From: Balneolaceae bacterium | GTDB lineage: Bacteria > Bacteroidota > Rhodothermia > Balneolales > Balneolaceae | DNA: 64,000 bases | Direction: 5' to 3' | Assembly: GCA_007694095.1 (NCBI GenBank) | Contig: RECI01000176.1 | Span: 1 to 64,000, forward strand | Shown here: in pieces, positions 9,371 to 19,940 of the stretch | Layout: each line of letters starts with the position of its first letter | Numbering within the stretch: position 1 is the first letter of the stretch | The notes under the pieces: model-generated | What the model saw: the letters and a program-made list of their open reading frames with translations, nothing else | Databases searched by the model: none | What the model was told of the DNA's origin: nothing | Position numbers and translations under genes: made by a program

Positions 9371-10012
9371 ATGATTTTAGACAAACCATTTTCAAGGGAA
9401 CTTGCCAAATCCCTGTTGCAGATTAATGCAATTATCCTCAGGCCGAATAACCCATTTACATGGGCATCGGGCTGGCATTCACCCATTTATTGCGACAACC
9501 GGCTTACGTTACGGTTTCCGGAAATCAGAAAAGAGATTTCCAAGGCTTTTGTACGAATTATTGAAGAAAAACATGGCAGTGTGGATGTTATCACCGGAAC
9601 AGCTACGGCTGGAATACCTCATGCTGCATGGGTTGCTCAAAGCCTCGATAAACCGCTCGCTTATGTTCGTGCAACAGCCAAATCTTATGGGTTGGGTAAC
9701 CAGATTGAAGGAGGGGTGGATAAAGGTCAGTCAACCATTGTAATTGAAGATCTTATATCTACCGGAGGGTCGGTAATGTCTGTCATTAATGCCCTCCATT
9801 TTATCGGGGCTGATGTAAAGGCTGTACTTAGTATTTTCACTTATGGATTTGATAAAGCCACTCAAAAATTCGAGGAAAAAAATATTCCTGTATACTCACT
9901 TACTGATTATACCACCCTGATTGATGTAGCACTTGAACTCGGGCGAATTAAAGATGAAGATTTGCAGCTTCTCAATGCCTGGAGGAAAACTCCCGAAACA
10001 TGGCCGAATTAA
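9371..10012 (+). CDS. pyrE: Orotate phosphoribosyltransferase
   Basis: WASGWHSPIYCDNR, GTATAGIPHAAWVA, TIVIEDLISTGGSV. Confidence 0.95.
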   Translation: MILDKPFSRELAKSLLQINAIILRPNNPFTWASGWHSPIYCDNRLTLRFPEIRKEISKAFVRIIEEKHGSVDVITGTATAGIPHAAWVAQSLDKPLAYVRATAKSYGLGNQIEGGVDKGQSTIVIEDLISTGGSVMSVINALHFIGADVKAVLSIFTYGFDKATQKFEEKNIPVYSLTDYTTLIDVALELGRIKDEDLQLLNAWRKTPETWPN

Positions 10013-10476
10013 ACTCCGAACCGTTACAATTTGCTGCAGCTGTTTCTGCCATAACGCTTATATCAGGGCGGAAACTATCCCGGAATTTTGCTTACTACCG
10101 TTCTGAGAAGATACCGGCTGAGATGGTTTTCAGGAATGAACTGCTTTTACTTTGCCATAGAATCAGGATGGAAATGTTTGGCATGCACAATTTGATGGAG
10201 AACCCTGAAAAAAGGTGTTCACCATTCCTGGTTGCTGTAGCCGGAGAAATCAACGACTGTTTTGAAGAGCTTCACAGAAAACTCCTTTTTTTTGACACAT
10301 CGGTCATTACAGAAATTATACCAGAGATTGACAGCCAGCGTTCTTTTTGGAAGCACTATACCGATGAGCTTTTTTACAGTGAAAACCTTAACCTTATCCT
10401 GGAAACAAGACTGCCCGATGCTATAAAGGAGATAGAATCCGGCATCAGGAAATTACCTGTATCGGCTCAGTGCTGA
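10000..10476 (+). CDS. Hypothetical protein, overlaps pyrE 3' end
   Basis: 158-aa ORF with ATG overlapping the pyrE end, likely translationally coupled; no family recognised. Confidence 0.6.
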   Translation: MAELNSEPLQFAAAVSAITLISGRKLSRNFAYYRSEKIPAEMVFRNELLLLCHRIRMEMFGMHNLMENPEKRCSPFLVAVAGEINDCFEELHRKLLFFDTSVITEIIPEIDSQRSFWKHYTDELFYSENLNLILETRLPDAIKEIESGIRKLPVSAQC

Positions 10477-10503
10477 TCGTATTTAATAACAGAAATAAAT
10501 ATT

Positions 10504-11334
10504 ATGAAGTATCTTATTCCATTCATTTCCCTTCTTTTTCTCGCAGGATGTCTCGATTCGGGCAGTGACCCGTTTGGAGCGCCTGTTGACGAAACCGATT
10601 TTCTCAGGGAAAATTCAACCAAGCCGGGAGTAGTAGTTACCAACAGCGGGCTTCAATACAAGGTCCTTGAACAAGGTGATGGTGAAATGCCGTCCATAGG
10701 CCAGATTGTGTTTATCGAATATGTTGGAAGGCTTGTAAGCGGACAAATATTCTCAAGGTCTGACGGGCTTGACTATTTAACTTTGACTCAAAATATCCTT
10801 CCCGGGTTATTTGAAGGCATCCCGTTAATGAACACAGGTTCTAAGTATGAATTTGTAATTCCAAGTGAACTTGGCTTTGGAGATTCACCACCTGCCAATA
10901 CACCGGTAAGGCCCGGTTCCGTCCTGATTATGGAGATAACTCTCAATTCTTTTTTATTGGCACCTGATCAATTTCTTACTCAAAACTCGGAAAATGAAGA
11001 TATCACGGTCACTGACAGCGGCCTCCAGTATCGTGTAATTACCGAAGGACAGGGAGATAATGCTACTGCAGGCAGCACTGTGCGTGTACGTTACACAGGT
11101 ACTCTCACAAACGGACTTCAATTCGACCGGTCACCAGGCAATGATACAGTTACTTTTAATACCTCCCAGGTGATACCCGGTTTTTCAGAAGGACTCCGAC
11201 TGATGAACCGCGGCTCAAAATTTCAATTTTTCATCCCTCCAAATCTTGGTTACGGGCAACAGCCGCCATTCGGGTCTGTTATCCCTCCCAATGTTGTACT
11301 GGTATTTGAGGTGGAGTTGGTAGAGATTCTATAA
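10504..11334 (+). CDS. Lipoprotein with two tandem FKBP-type PPIase domains
   Basis: Lipobox LFLAGC; duplicated V-Y-G-L ... SRSDG/DRSPG ... GFGDSPPANTPVRPGSVLIMEI / GYGQQPPFGSVIPPNVVLVFEVEL. Confidence 0.88.
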   Translation: MKYLIPFISLLFLAGCLDSGSDPFGAPVDETDFLRENSTKPGVVVTNSGLQYKVLEQGDGEMPSIGQIVFIEYVGRLVSGQIFSRSDGLDYLTLTQNILPGLFEGIPLMNTGSKYEFVIPSELGFGDSPPANTPVRPGSVLIMEITLNSFLLAPDQFLTQNSENEDITVTDSGLQYRVITEGQGDNATAGSTVRVRYTGTLTNGLQFDRSPGNDTVTFNTSQVIPGFSEGLRLMNRGSKFQFFIPPNLGYGQQPPFGSVIPPNVVLVFEVELVEIL

Positions 11335-11579
11335 CGGTTTTCAGCACCGATTCATCATTATTCCAGCCATGGTTTTTTAGATCCCATTTCAAAATCAATA
11401 TAAAGTATTTTATAAAGGTTCATCAGGAAACATTGTGGGCTCTGATTTGTAAAGAAGGAGAAGATGTTGTTGATTTTGCTATATGCTATCACAAGTTTTC
11501 CTGTTGAAACAAAAAAAATTGAATTATCAACATTCAGTATTGATCCTTATTTTAGTGACTGAAAAAAAGAATTGCAGGT

Positions 11580-12938
11580 ATGAATAATAAAACCTTTTAC
11601 ATCGAAACCTACGGCTGCCAGATGAACTTTGCGGATTCTGAGGTAGTGAATTCTATCCTCATGAATCAGGGGATGGTGCCTGTGCAGAGTGCTGAGGAAG
11701 CAGATGTAATTTTTGTAAATACCTGCTCAATCCGTGAAAATGCCGAATCAAGGGTATGGAACCGGCTCAAGGAATTTCGGGCACTTAAGAAAAACCGGCA
11801 AGAATTAACCGTCGGGGTTCTGGGCTGCATGGCTGAACGAATCCGTGAGCAAATCATTGACAAGGAAAAACTCGTTGATATCGTGGTTGGCCCTGATGCT
11901 TACCGCGACATTCCTAACCTGCTTGCCGAAGTGGATGACGGCCGAAAAGCAGTCAACGTTTTGCTCTCTCTTGAAGAAACCTATGCCGACATAAGCCCAG
12001 TGCGTACAAGTGGTAACGGGGTAACGGCGTTTGTCTCTATTATGCGCGGGTGTGATAACATGTGCTCATTTTGCGTAGTGCCGTTTACACGCGGGCGTGA
12101 GCGAAGCAGGCCGTTTGAAAGCATACTTAGGGAAATTGATGAGCTGGATCAGCAAGGTTATAAAGAGGTAACTCTGCTTGGTCAGAATGTAAATTCCTAT
12201 AAGCACGAAAACACAGACTTTACAACCTTAATGGATTTGGCGAGCAGCCGTCATCCCGAAATCAGATTCCGGTTTTCTTCACCCCACCCAAAAGATTTTC
12301 CCGAGGCACTTCTGCATCTTATTGCGGAGCGGCCAAATCTTTGCAACTACATTCATATTCCGGCTCAATCGGGAAGCAGCAGTATGCTCGAGCGTATGAG
12401 ACGCCCTTACACCCGTGAGCAGTATCTTGAACTCATTGCGAAGATGAAAAAAATTATCCCCGGTGTATCACTCTCAACTGATATCATTGCCGGGTTCTGT
12501 GATGAAACCGAGAGAGAACACCAGGATACAATGAGCCTGATGAAGTTTGTGGAATACGATCTTGCCTACATGTTTGCATATTCAGAGAGGGAACGTACAC
12601 TCGCCCATCGAAAATACGAGGATAATATTCCCGAAGAGGTAAAGAAGAAACGCCTCACCGAAATTATTCAACAACAGATGTCAATCCAGGAAAAAAACAA
12701 TCAAAAAGAGATCGGGCAGCGCCATCTTGTACTAGCAGAGGGGTTCAGCAAACGCTCGGATCAGCAGCTTTCAGGACGTACTGACACAAACAAAATGGTG
12801 GTTTTCGACAGGGAGAATTATCAAAAAGGAGAGTACGTGGAAGTTGAAATTACCGGCTGCACGTCCGCCACACTCATTGCCCGGCCGATAGCCAAAAGTT
12901 CGATTGGCCGTTTTTATGCTGAGCCAGCATACGCCTGA
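11580..12938 (+). CDS. miaB: tRNA-2-methylthio-N6-dimethylallyladenosine synthase
   Basis: TYGCQMNFADSE, RGCDNMCSFCVVPFTRGRERSRP (radical SAM CxxxCxxC), TRAM domain. Confidence 0.95.
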   Translation: MNNKTFYIETYGCQMNFADSEVVNSILMNQGMVPVQSAEEADVIFVNTCSIRENAESRVWNRLKEFRALKKNRQELTVGVLGCMAERIREQIIDKEKLVDIVVGPDAYRDIPNLLAEVDDGRKAVNVLLSLEETYADISPVRTSGNGVTAFVSIMRGCDNMCSFCVVPFTRGRERSRPFESILREIDELDQQGYKEVTLLGQNVNSYKHENTDFTTLMDLASSRHPEIRFRFSSPHPKDFPEALLHLIAERPNLCNYIHIPAQSGSSSMLERMRRPYTREQYLELIAKMKKIIPGVSLSTDIIAGFCDETEREHQDTMSLMKFVEYDLAYMFAYSERERTLAHRKYEDNIPEEVKKKRLTEIIQQQMSIQEKNNQKEIGQRHLVLAEGFSKRSDQQLSGRTDTNKMVVFDRENYQKGEYVEVEITGCTSATLIARPIAKSSIGRFYAEPAYA

Positions 12939-13104
12939 AAATAAATATATTGACCAATTTTGCTGCCAGGCAAATATACTCCTTTCTGTACGCTACAGGT
13001 AAAAAATTTGTGAAATCAGGATATTTACCGGATCAGGGTGAATTATAGTGATATTTTTCTGATCTTTTAAGTATATCAAATAAACGATTTTCATTAAAAA
13101 AATT

Positions 13105-14265
13105 ATGAAGGATATCAAATCTTTAAAAAAAGAATTACCTGGTATTGCTGAAAAACTAAAAAAATACAGGGAAGTACTTCTGGCTAATTTGGTGATGGTA
13201 GGGGAAATTCCAGCTCCAACTTTCCAGGAATCTAGACGGGTAGAATTTATCCTGAACCGCTTCGATGAAGCTGGTTTAACCGATTCTTCCATTGATGATG
13301 CAGGCAATGGTATTGGCGTGCTTGCCGGTAGTGACAGCAAATCTGCCCTGCTGCTCAATGCACATGCAGATACCATTTTTTCAGAAAAAACAGACCACAC
13401 CATGCAGGTGTCGAGTGATTCCATAACCGGGCCCGGGGTAGCTGATAACGCCATAGGGCTCGCTGCTATGATAACTCTTCCATATATTCTCGAAGACCTT
13501 AAGATTAAACTCAAAAACGATCTTATATTATTAGCCGGCGTGAAAAGTCTTGGGCGCGGCAATCTTGAAGGGATGCGTTTTTTCCTGGAAAACAATCCAT
13601 TCAAAATAAACAAGGCCATCTGTATAGAAGGAATTCAACTTGGCAGACTTAGCTACTCGTCAATCGGAATGCTTCGTGGTGAAATTACCTGCCGGGTGCC
13701 AGAAACTTACGACTGGTCGCGCTTCGGGGATTCAAGCGCTATTCTCACACTCAACGAAGTAATCAACAAGATTAATGATATGAGACTTCCGAGGCGTCCG
13801 AGGACAAGTATTGTCATGGGATCGATTGAGGGAGGCTCATCTTTCAATACGATTGCCCGGGATGCCACACTCCGTTTCGAAGTAAGGTCCGAATCTCAGG
13901 AAGTAGTTGAACGTGCCGGTGAAACTATTAACGATATTACACTTGAAGTGTCTTCAAAAACCGGAGACCAGGTAGAGCTGGACATATTCGCGAAACGTAT
14001 TCCCGGTGGAATTCCTTACTCCCACCCGCTTACACGCTGCGCCCGTGTGGTTATGGAAAGTCTTGATATAGAACCACGACTTGCGCCAAGTATCTCAGAA
14101 TTATCGGCACTCATCGATAAAAAAATACCTGCCCTCACTCTTGGTGTAACCGTAGGTGAACGAACATTTAAGACAAACGAAACTATTCAAATTGAGCCAA
14201 TTTACAAAGGTCTGGCTCATCTGATCGGAACCATTTTAGCTATTGACGGAGGATATTGTGAGTAA
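13105..14265 (+). CDS. M20-family peptidase/hydrolase
   Basis: LLLNAHADTIF, GPGVADNAIGLAAM, Zn-peptidase layout. Confidence 0.8.
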   Translation: MKDIKSLKKELPGIAEKLKKYREVLLANLVMVGEIPAPTFQESRRVEFILNRFDEAGLTDSSIDDAGNGIGVLAGSDSKSALLLNAHADTIFSEKTDHTMQVSSDSITGPGVADNAIGLAAMITLPYILEDLKIKLKNDLILLAGVKSLGRGNLEGMRFFLENNPFKINKAICIEGIQLGRLSYSSIGMLRGEITCRVPETYDWSRFGDSSAILTLNEVINKINDMRLPRRPRTSIVMGSIEGGSSFNTIARDATLRFEVRSESQEVVERAGETINDITLEVSSKTGDQVELDIFAKRIPGGIPYSHPLTRCARVVMESLDIEPRLAPSISELSALIDKKIPALTLGVTVGERTFKTNETIQIEPIYKGLAHLIGTILAIDGGYCE

Positions 14266-15226
14266 TCTTCAAAACTGGATTAACAAAAACACCTATCACC
14301 ATTCTGAATTTTGGGACATTAAAAAACTGGTTGAGGTAAAAGAAAGCAAGAACCTCACTATTTCTTTATGTCTGCCTACACTAAACGAAGAAAAGACAAT
14401 CGGAAAAGAGATTATCATTTTCAAATCGGAACTCATGGAACGCTATCCCCTGCTGGATGAAATTGCCGTGATCGACTCTGGTTCGGACGATAAGACACTT
14501 GAAGTTGCAAAAAATTACGGGGCAGATACATATCTCGCATCCGATATTCTTCCCCATCTTGAACCGAAACGCGGCAAAGGTGAAAATCTGTGGAAAGCCA
14601 TCTACCAATTAAAAGGCGATATTATTGTTTATGTAGATGCCGATATCAGTAATATTCACCCACGGTTTGTCTATGGGCTTGTAGCCCCGCTAATTTACCG
14701 TGAAGAAGTTAAATACGTAAAAGGATTTTACGATAGGCCGCTCGCTTTTTCAGGGAATGTTCGTGCTTCCGGCGGCGGTCGTGTTACAGAAATTCTTGTA
14801 CGCCCGCTTTTTTCACTATTTTTCCCCGACCTCACAGCAATGATTCAGCCGCTTTCCGGCGAGTACGCTGTAAGACGTGAGGTACTTGAACAAATCGCCT
14901 TCCCAATTGGCTATGGTGTGGAAACATCGCACCTGATTGATGTCTATCACATGTACGGCCTCGAAGCCTTCGCACAGACCGATCTTGACAAAAGGGTTCA
15001 TGAAAACAAACCTACACAAGCGCTTGGGAAAATGGCGTTTGGCATTCTACAAACGTTCATCAAACGTGCCAAAGCACTTGGTGTTTTAGACAAGGCAGAA
15101 CATAAAACCATTCTGCGACAGTTTCAGGTGAGGCAAACCGAATATGAACAAAACCTGATCGAAATTATTGAAGAAGAGCGTCCGCCGATGATTGAAATTG
15201 AAGAATACAGAAACAAATTCAAGTAA
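14258..15226 (+). CDS. gpgS: Glucosyl-3-phosphoglycerate synthase-like GT
   Basis: SLCLPTLNEEKTIGKEI, DSGSDDKTLEVAKNYGAD, PKRGKGENLWKAIYQLKGDIIVYVDADI; GTG start at 14258 preceded by GGAGGA. Confidence 0.82.
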   Translation: MSNLQNWINKNTYHHSEFWDIKKLVEVKESKNLTISLCLPTLNEEKTIGKEIIIFKSELMERYPLLDEIAVIDSGSDDKTLEVAKNYGADTYLASDILPHLEPKRGKGENLWKAIYQLKGDIIVYVDADISNIHPRFVYGLVAPLIYREEVKYVKGFYDRPLAFSGNVRASGGGRVTEILVRPLFSLFFPDLTAMIQPLSGEYAVRREVLEQIAFPIGYGVETSHLIDVYHMYGLEAFAQTDLDKRVHENKPTQALGKMAFGILQTFIKRAKALGVLDKAEHKTILRQFQVRQTEYEQNLIEIIEEERPPMIEIEEYRNKFK

Positions 15227-15286
15227 ATATTTGCTTACTTGGTAATCTTTGGGCAAGTACACCAGCTGAACCAGCACAAGCACTCG

Positions 15287-16186
15287 ATGAACCTGCATAA
15301 ACGATTTATTGACTTGTCAAAACCGATGGAATTGATGTCAACAGGCACCAATCCCAAACTTAAAGTATTGGAAAATATACATTTGATAGCCTATGATTTT
15401 TACGGTACACTATTTATTTCAGGGGTGGGAGATATCGGGGTCGACGACGGGTTGTACAACACCGGTATACTTAAACATGTACTTGAAAGCAGCGGCATAA
15501 CCATCGTGAATGAGGATGCAGCAGATAAAGCTTTCCATATCTATAATCAGGTGGTTGAGGAATACATAAAAAAAGCTAAGACCTCCGGGATTGAATACCC
15601 GGAACCTGACATCAGGAGCATCTGGCAGTCTGTTCTCTCCATACTTAGAAAAAATAAACTGGTTCAATTCCGGGAAAACAGCAAGCTTTACGAATCCGTA
15701 TCTGTTGAATTTGAAGCCAGGATGAATCCCGTTTGGCCCGTGCCCGGTATCGTTGACACCCTCGTTTATTTCAAACAGTCTGGAATAAAACAGGGCATAA
15801 TCTCCAACTCGCAGTTTTATACACCAATTGTGTTGGAAGCCCTGACCGGATATTCACTTCATGAACTTGGATTTTCTGAAGAACTCCTTCACTGGTCTTT
15901 CGAAGAAAAGATGAAGAAACCTGACTTGCAATTTTACAAAAACTATATTGATAAAGCCCGAAATTCCTACCCTGATATAAAACCGGAGAACATGCTTTAC
16001 ATTGGGAACGACATGCTGAAGGATATCTATCCTGCACATACCTTGGGTATGAAAACGGCACTATTTGCCGGTGATAATCGTTCCCTGAAATGGCGCAGAG
16101 ACGATGAGCGCTGCAAAAATCTTGAACCTGATTTGATTGTCACAAATGCTTTGCAGTTAAAAGAGTGTGTGGCAATGAATGGCTAA
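15287..16186 (+). CDS. HAD-superfamily hydrolase
   Basis: LIAYDFYGTLF, IISNSQF, KKPDLQFYKNYID, MLYIGNDMLKDIYPAHTLGM; start uncertain. Confidence 0.75.
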   Translation: MNLHKRFIDLSKPMELMSTGTNPKLKVLENIHLIAYDFYGTLFISGVGDIGVDDGLYNTGILKHVLESSGITIVNEDAADKAFHIYNQVVEEYIKKAKTSGIEYPEPDIRSIWQSVLSILRKNKLVQFRENSKLYESVSVEFEARMNPVWPVPGIVDTLVYFKQSGIKQGIISNSQFYTPIVLEALTGYSLHELGFSEELLHWSFEEKMKKPDLQFYKNYIDKARNSYPDIKPENMLYIGNDMLKDIYPAHTLGMKTALFAGDNRSLKWRRDDERCKNLEPDLIVTNALQLKECVAMNG

Positions 16187-16188
16187 TT

Positions 16189-17937
16189 CTATACTTTTAT
16201 CCAAATCACCTGGAAAGGCTGGAGTTCAGTTTTTCCATTTGCAATAAATTTCTTTCCCGATAAAATATCACTGTACTCTTTACCTGTTTCTATCGGAATA
16301 GAATTCGCAGAAAAATCTACTTTTTTTACACTGTTTGTAATATTCGCAAGCACGAGTACCTCTTCGGTTTTAGCAGGGTCCCAACGAAGGAGGCAGAATA
16401 AGTCCGGATCAATATCATAAACCTGCTGCCAGCCAAACGGATGAAAAGCGGGATGCTCTTTCCTTTTTTTTATGATCTCTTTCAGCTTAAAGAAAATGCG
16501 ATGTGTGGTTGTATCGGGGTCGCTTAATTCGTCTTCCAACTCATCAAAAAACCATTTTTTTCGGTTGATGGTTCGATACCTGCCGGTTATAGATACCCCC
16601 TGGATATTATTTGGAGTGGCAGTGAGATTATGAAAATAAATACCCGGTACTCCTTTAAAACTGAGCATTAATAACTGTGAACAGAGATAGCGGCGCTCCT
16701 GCAGGGATTGGGTGCCATTCAGGCTGCTAAATGCATCAAAATAGGTGATATTCAGCTCATAAGGACTTAATGAACCGTCCGGGTTTTTCTTCTCGGATAC
16801 AAATCCGCCTTTCTTTTTGATATCATTCACCAACTTATCAAATTCTTCCTGTGGCACCAGCCCTTCAAGCGGCCTTACCCCGATGCCATCATGAGATGAT
16901 GTGAAGTTGAAGTATGTACAGCCTGCAGGCAGCCTGTTCAGTGATTTAACCCATTCGGTAAGATAGGATGCGTTTTCCGTTAAGATGGCATGTAACAACA
17001 GAGGCGGCAGACTGAAGAGATAAACCATATGGGTTTCATCGCCGTCACCAAAATAACTGATATTTTCTTTATGAGGAACATTTGTCTCCGTAATAATGGT
17101 AGCATGAGGTGCAAAACAATCTGTCAGAGTTCTCATCAATTTCACAATTTCATGTGTCTGTTCAAGGTGGATACAGTTTGTACCCAATTCCTTCCAGATA
17201 AACGCCACTGCGTCAAGACGAATAACCGATAAACCCATGCTCAGATAAAAAAAGAAAATATCGAGATATTCGAACAACACGTCGGGATTCGCAAAATTAA
17301 CATCAATCTGGTCATCACTAAATGTAGACCAGACAAATTTTTCTCCTTTTTTTGTATGAACTGGTGTAAGAAGGGCTGTACTCCTTGGGCGCGTTACCAT
17401 CGAAAGATCCACGCCTGGTTCCACTTCAATGAAGAAATCCTTGTAGGGTTCTTCTTTTTTTAGATATTTTTTAAACCATTCACTGTGCCTTGAGATGTGG
17501 TTCATTACCAAATCTCCCATCAGCCTGAAATCTTTACTCAATTCCTGGATATCATCCCAACCGCCAATCCTTTCGTCAACACGGCGGTAATCTATAACAG
17601 AAAAACCATCATCAGACGAACTCGGAAAAAATGGTAAAATATGTACACTGCTGATTGTGCCTTTCAAATATTTTTTTAAAAATTCGTGCTGTTTATGAAG
17701 CATTGAAACCGGTTCCCCCACACCAGGCCGAACCATATCTCCATAGGTGATAAGAATATGGTCTTTATGTGTCCACAGATCCTGAATGGGAATATGGTCT
17801 TCCGGTTTTAAAACGAATTTGTTAATGTGCATGCGAATTCTTTTCATGCACTCTTCCACCATATCCTCCCCGTATATTACCGAGAAGTGTTTTCTTAGTT
17901 TTTCTTCTGTCCCCTTGCAGTAAACTGCATCTTCCAT
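16189..17937 (-). CDS. GH13_18 (sucrose phosphorylase family), candidate glucosylglycerate phosphorylase
   Basis: LSVIRLDAVAFIWKELGTNCIHLEQTHEIVK, ITETNVPHKENISYFGDGDETHMVYLFSLPPLLLHA, TSSHDGIGVRPLEGL; next to gpgS. Confidence 0.85.
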   Translation of the reverse strand: MEDAVYCKGTEEKLRKHFSVIYGEDMVEECMKRIRMHINKFVLKPEDHIPIQDLWTHKDHILITYGDMVRPGVGEPVSMLHKQHEFLKKYLKGTISSVHILPFFPSSSDDGFSVIDYRRVDERIGGWDDIQELSKDFRLMGDLVMNHISRHSEWFKKYLKKEEPYKDFFIEVEPGVDLSMVTRPRSTALLTPVHTKKGEKFVWSTFSDDQIDVNFANPDVLFEYLDIFFFYLSMGLSVIRLDAVAFIWKELGTNCIHLEQTHEIVKLMRTLTDCFAPHATIITETNVPHKENISYFGDGDETHMVYLFSLPPLLLHAILTENASYLTEWVKSLNRLPAGCTYFNFTSSHDGIGVRPLEGLVPQEEFDKLVNDIKKKGGFVSEKKNPDGSLSPYELNITYFDAFSSLNGTQSLQERRYLCSQLLMLSFKGVPGIYFHNLTATPNNIQGVSITGRYRTINRKKWFFDELEDELSDPDTTTHRIFFKLKEIIKKRKEHPAFHPFGWQQVYDIDPDLFCLLRWDPAKTEEVLVLANITNSVKKVDFSANSIPIETGKEYSDILSGKKFIANGKTELQPFQVIWIKV

Positions 17938-18121
17938 AAATTAAACGTATTCCTAATTTTGTATGTTATTGAAGTACAATGACTCAGCGCTCGGTATTGC
18001 TATGAATATAAAAAAATTAAGGTCAGATTAGTTCATTTTTGCCCGAAAAAAATTGTGCAATGCAATTTATTACAAGTTTCAGATGTTTCTTACCTTTATC
18101 TGTTTATAAAGGAATTATTCT

Positions 18122-19408
18122 ATGGATAGGCAAGTATTTCAGGAAAAATTTGGTTTGACTGGTGAATCGGATGCCATCCGACAGGTTGTGGATAAAGTGA
18201 TGCAGGTTGCAGGGACAGACATTACCGTTCTCCTGCAGGGGGAAAGCGGCGTGGGAAAAGATGTAACAGCCCGTGCCATCCATTCGCTCAGTCAAAGGAA
18301 AAGAAAAGATATTGTAATTGTTAATTGCGGCGCCATACCAGAAGGTATCATTGAAAGTGAACTGTTTGGTCACGAAAAAGGATCTTTCACCGGGGCTCAT
18401 GAAGCAAGGAAAGGCTATTTTGAAAAAGCCGACGGAGGGACCATTTTTCTTGATGAAATTGGTGATACCCCAAAAAATGTACAGGTAAAACTGCTTCGTG
18501 TACTGGAAAACGGAGAATTTTTCAGGGTAGGATCCAGTAAAATGTATACGGCTGATGTACGTGTAATTGCCGCAACAAACAGGGATTTGTGGGGGCTGGT
18601 ACAAAATGGCTCGTTTCGGGAAGACCTCTATTACCGCCTTGATACGGTTAAAATAAAATTACCTCCGCTCAGGGATCGGAAACAGGATATTATCCCTATT
18701 TTTCGAAAATTTGTAACTGAATTCTCATCGAAGTACGATTCTGTTTTCCAGGGCTTTTCCGATGAAGCCAAAGAATTGTTGATTTCATACCGTTGGCCGG
18801 GAAATGTCAGGGAACTCCGCAATGTGGCCGAACAACTTGTAGTTCTCGAAAAGTCACAGTTTATTGATAAAGATCGACTCCAAAAATATTTGAAAGGCCG
18901 CCAGTTCCATGGTTCCACAGACAACCTGCCTGTACTATCAGACAAGAGATCGGAAGATCCTTTTTCCTCATCCACCGGTTCGGCGGATATGGGAATTATC
19001 TATCGTGCATTACTCGAAATGAAAACAGAGATTTCCGACCTTAAGAAAATGCTTGCAAACTTTCTCTATACAACACTTTCAGACAAAAGCAATATCAAAG
19101 CACTGCCCGGTGCAATAACCCGTACCATAGACCCCAACGATATTTCTACTCATATAAGGAAACAGATCGATGATGCTTCGCTGGGTATTCGGTCCATTGA
19201 TACACTCGATGATACCGAAGAACACGAGGAAGATGACGTTGAAAGCTTTTTTGCAAACAAAGAAATCCCATCTATCGAAGAAGCGGAAAAGTTTCTAATA
19301 GAACAGGCTCTCAAGCGTTATGATGGTAACCGGCGTAAAGCCTCAGAAACGCTGGGAGTGAGTGAGCGTACACTATACAGAAAATTGGATCAGTATGGTC
19401 TTCAATAA
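18122..19408 (+). CDS. Sigma-54-dependent activator (AAA+ and Fis HTH, no receiver domain)
   Basis: GESGVGKDVTARAIH, GHEKGSFTGAHEARKGYFEKADGGTIFLDEIGD, C-terminal NRRKASETLGVSERTLYRKLDQYGL. Confidence 0.93.
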   Translation: MDRQVFQEKFGLTGESDAIRQVVDKVMQVAGTDITVLLQGESGVGKDVTARAIHSLSQRKRKDIVIVNCGAIPEGIIESELFGHEKGSFTGAHEARKGYFEKADGGTIFLDEIGDTPKNVQVKLLRVLENGEFFRVGSSKMYTADVRVIAATNRDLWGLVQNGSFREDLYYRLDTVKIKLPPLRDRKQDIIPIFRKFVTEFSSKYDSVFQGFSDEAKELLISYRWPGNVRELRNVAEQLVVLEKSQFIDKDRLQKYLKGRQFHGSTDNLPVLSDKRSEDPFSSSTGSADMGIIYRALLEMKTEISDLKKMLANFLYTTLSDKSNIKALPGAITRTIDPNDISTHIRKQIDDASLGIRSIDTLDDTEEHEEDDVESFFANKEIPSIEEAEKFLIEQALKRYDGNRRKASETLGVSERTLYRKLDQYGLQ

Positions 19409-19913
19409 GTTAAAATTAATAATCATACCTTTGATATTCGTTTTATTGGTTGCGGGATGTATTTCCTACAGCTTTACAGGTACATCTATACCCGCTGATG
19501 TTCGAACCATTTACATACCGTTTTTTCCGGATCGTTCCCAGAGCGGCCTCGGGGATTTGAGCGACCGATTAAACCGTGCGTTAATTAACCGGTTTGTGAA
19601 CCAAAGCAGGCTCTCCCTTGCAAACGATCAGGAAGATTCGGATGCATTCGTTGAAGGTGCTATTCAGAGTTACGTAACCCGCCCATTCAGTATCGGTGGC
19701 GACCAGCAGGCAAATCTGAATGAAGTGCAAATCACAGTGCGGGCTACCTTTCAGTATGCAAATGATGAAAGCCCGTTATGGACAAAAAATTTCAATGGAA
19801 GTGCAACATACGATGTATTGGCAAATCCGGTTGATGGTGAAATTGAGGCAGCCGAAGCAGCGCTTCAGCAAATCTCAAACAATATGTTTAATGATGCCGT
19901 TAGCAGTTGGTAA
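19395..19913 (+). CDS. lptE: LptE-like LPS-assembly lipoprotein
   Basis: Lipobox LLVAGC, YSFTGTSIPADVRTIYIPFF; overlaps sigma-54 activator 3' end. Confidence 0.78.
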   Translation: MVFNKLKLIIIPLIFVLLVAGCISYSFTGTSIPADVRTIYIPFFPDRSQSGLGDLSDRLNRALINRFVNQSRLSLANDQEDSDAFVEGAIQSYVTRPFSIGGDQQANLNEVQITVRATFQYANDESPLWTKNFNGSATYDVLANPVDGEIEAAEAALQQISNNMFNDAVSSW

Positions 19914-19940
19914 TTTGCGGTTACTTGCTTAAAATCCTGC

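Noticed and set aside
12993-13619. 208-aa minus-strand ORF
   Set aside because: Mostly antisense to the M20 peptidase; serine-rich shadow translation.
18104-18604. 166-aa minus-strand ORF
   Set aside because: Antisense to the sigma-54 activator; Phe/Cys-rich shadow frame.
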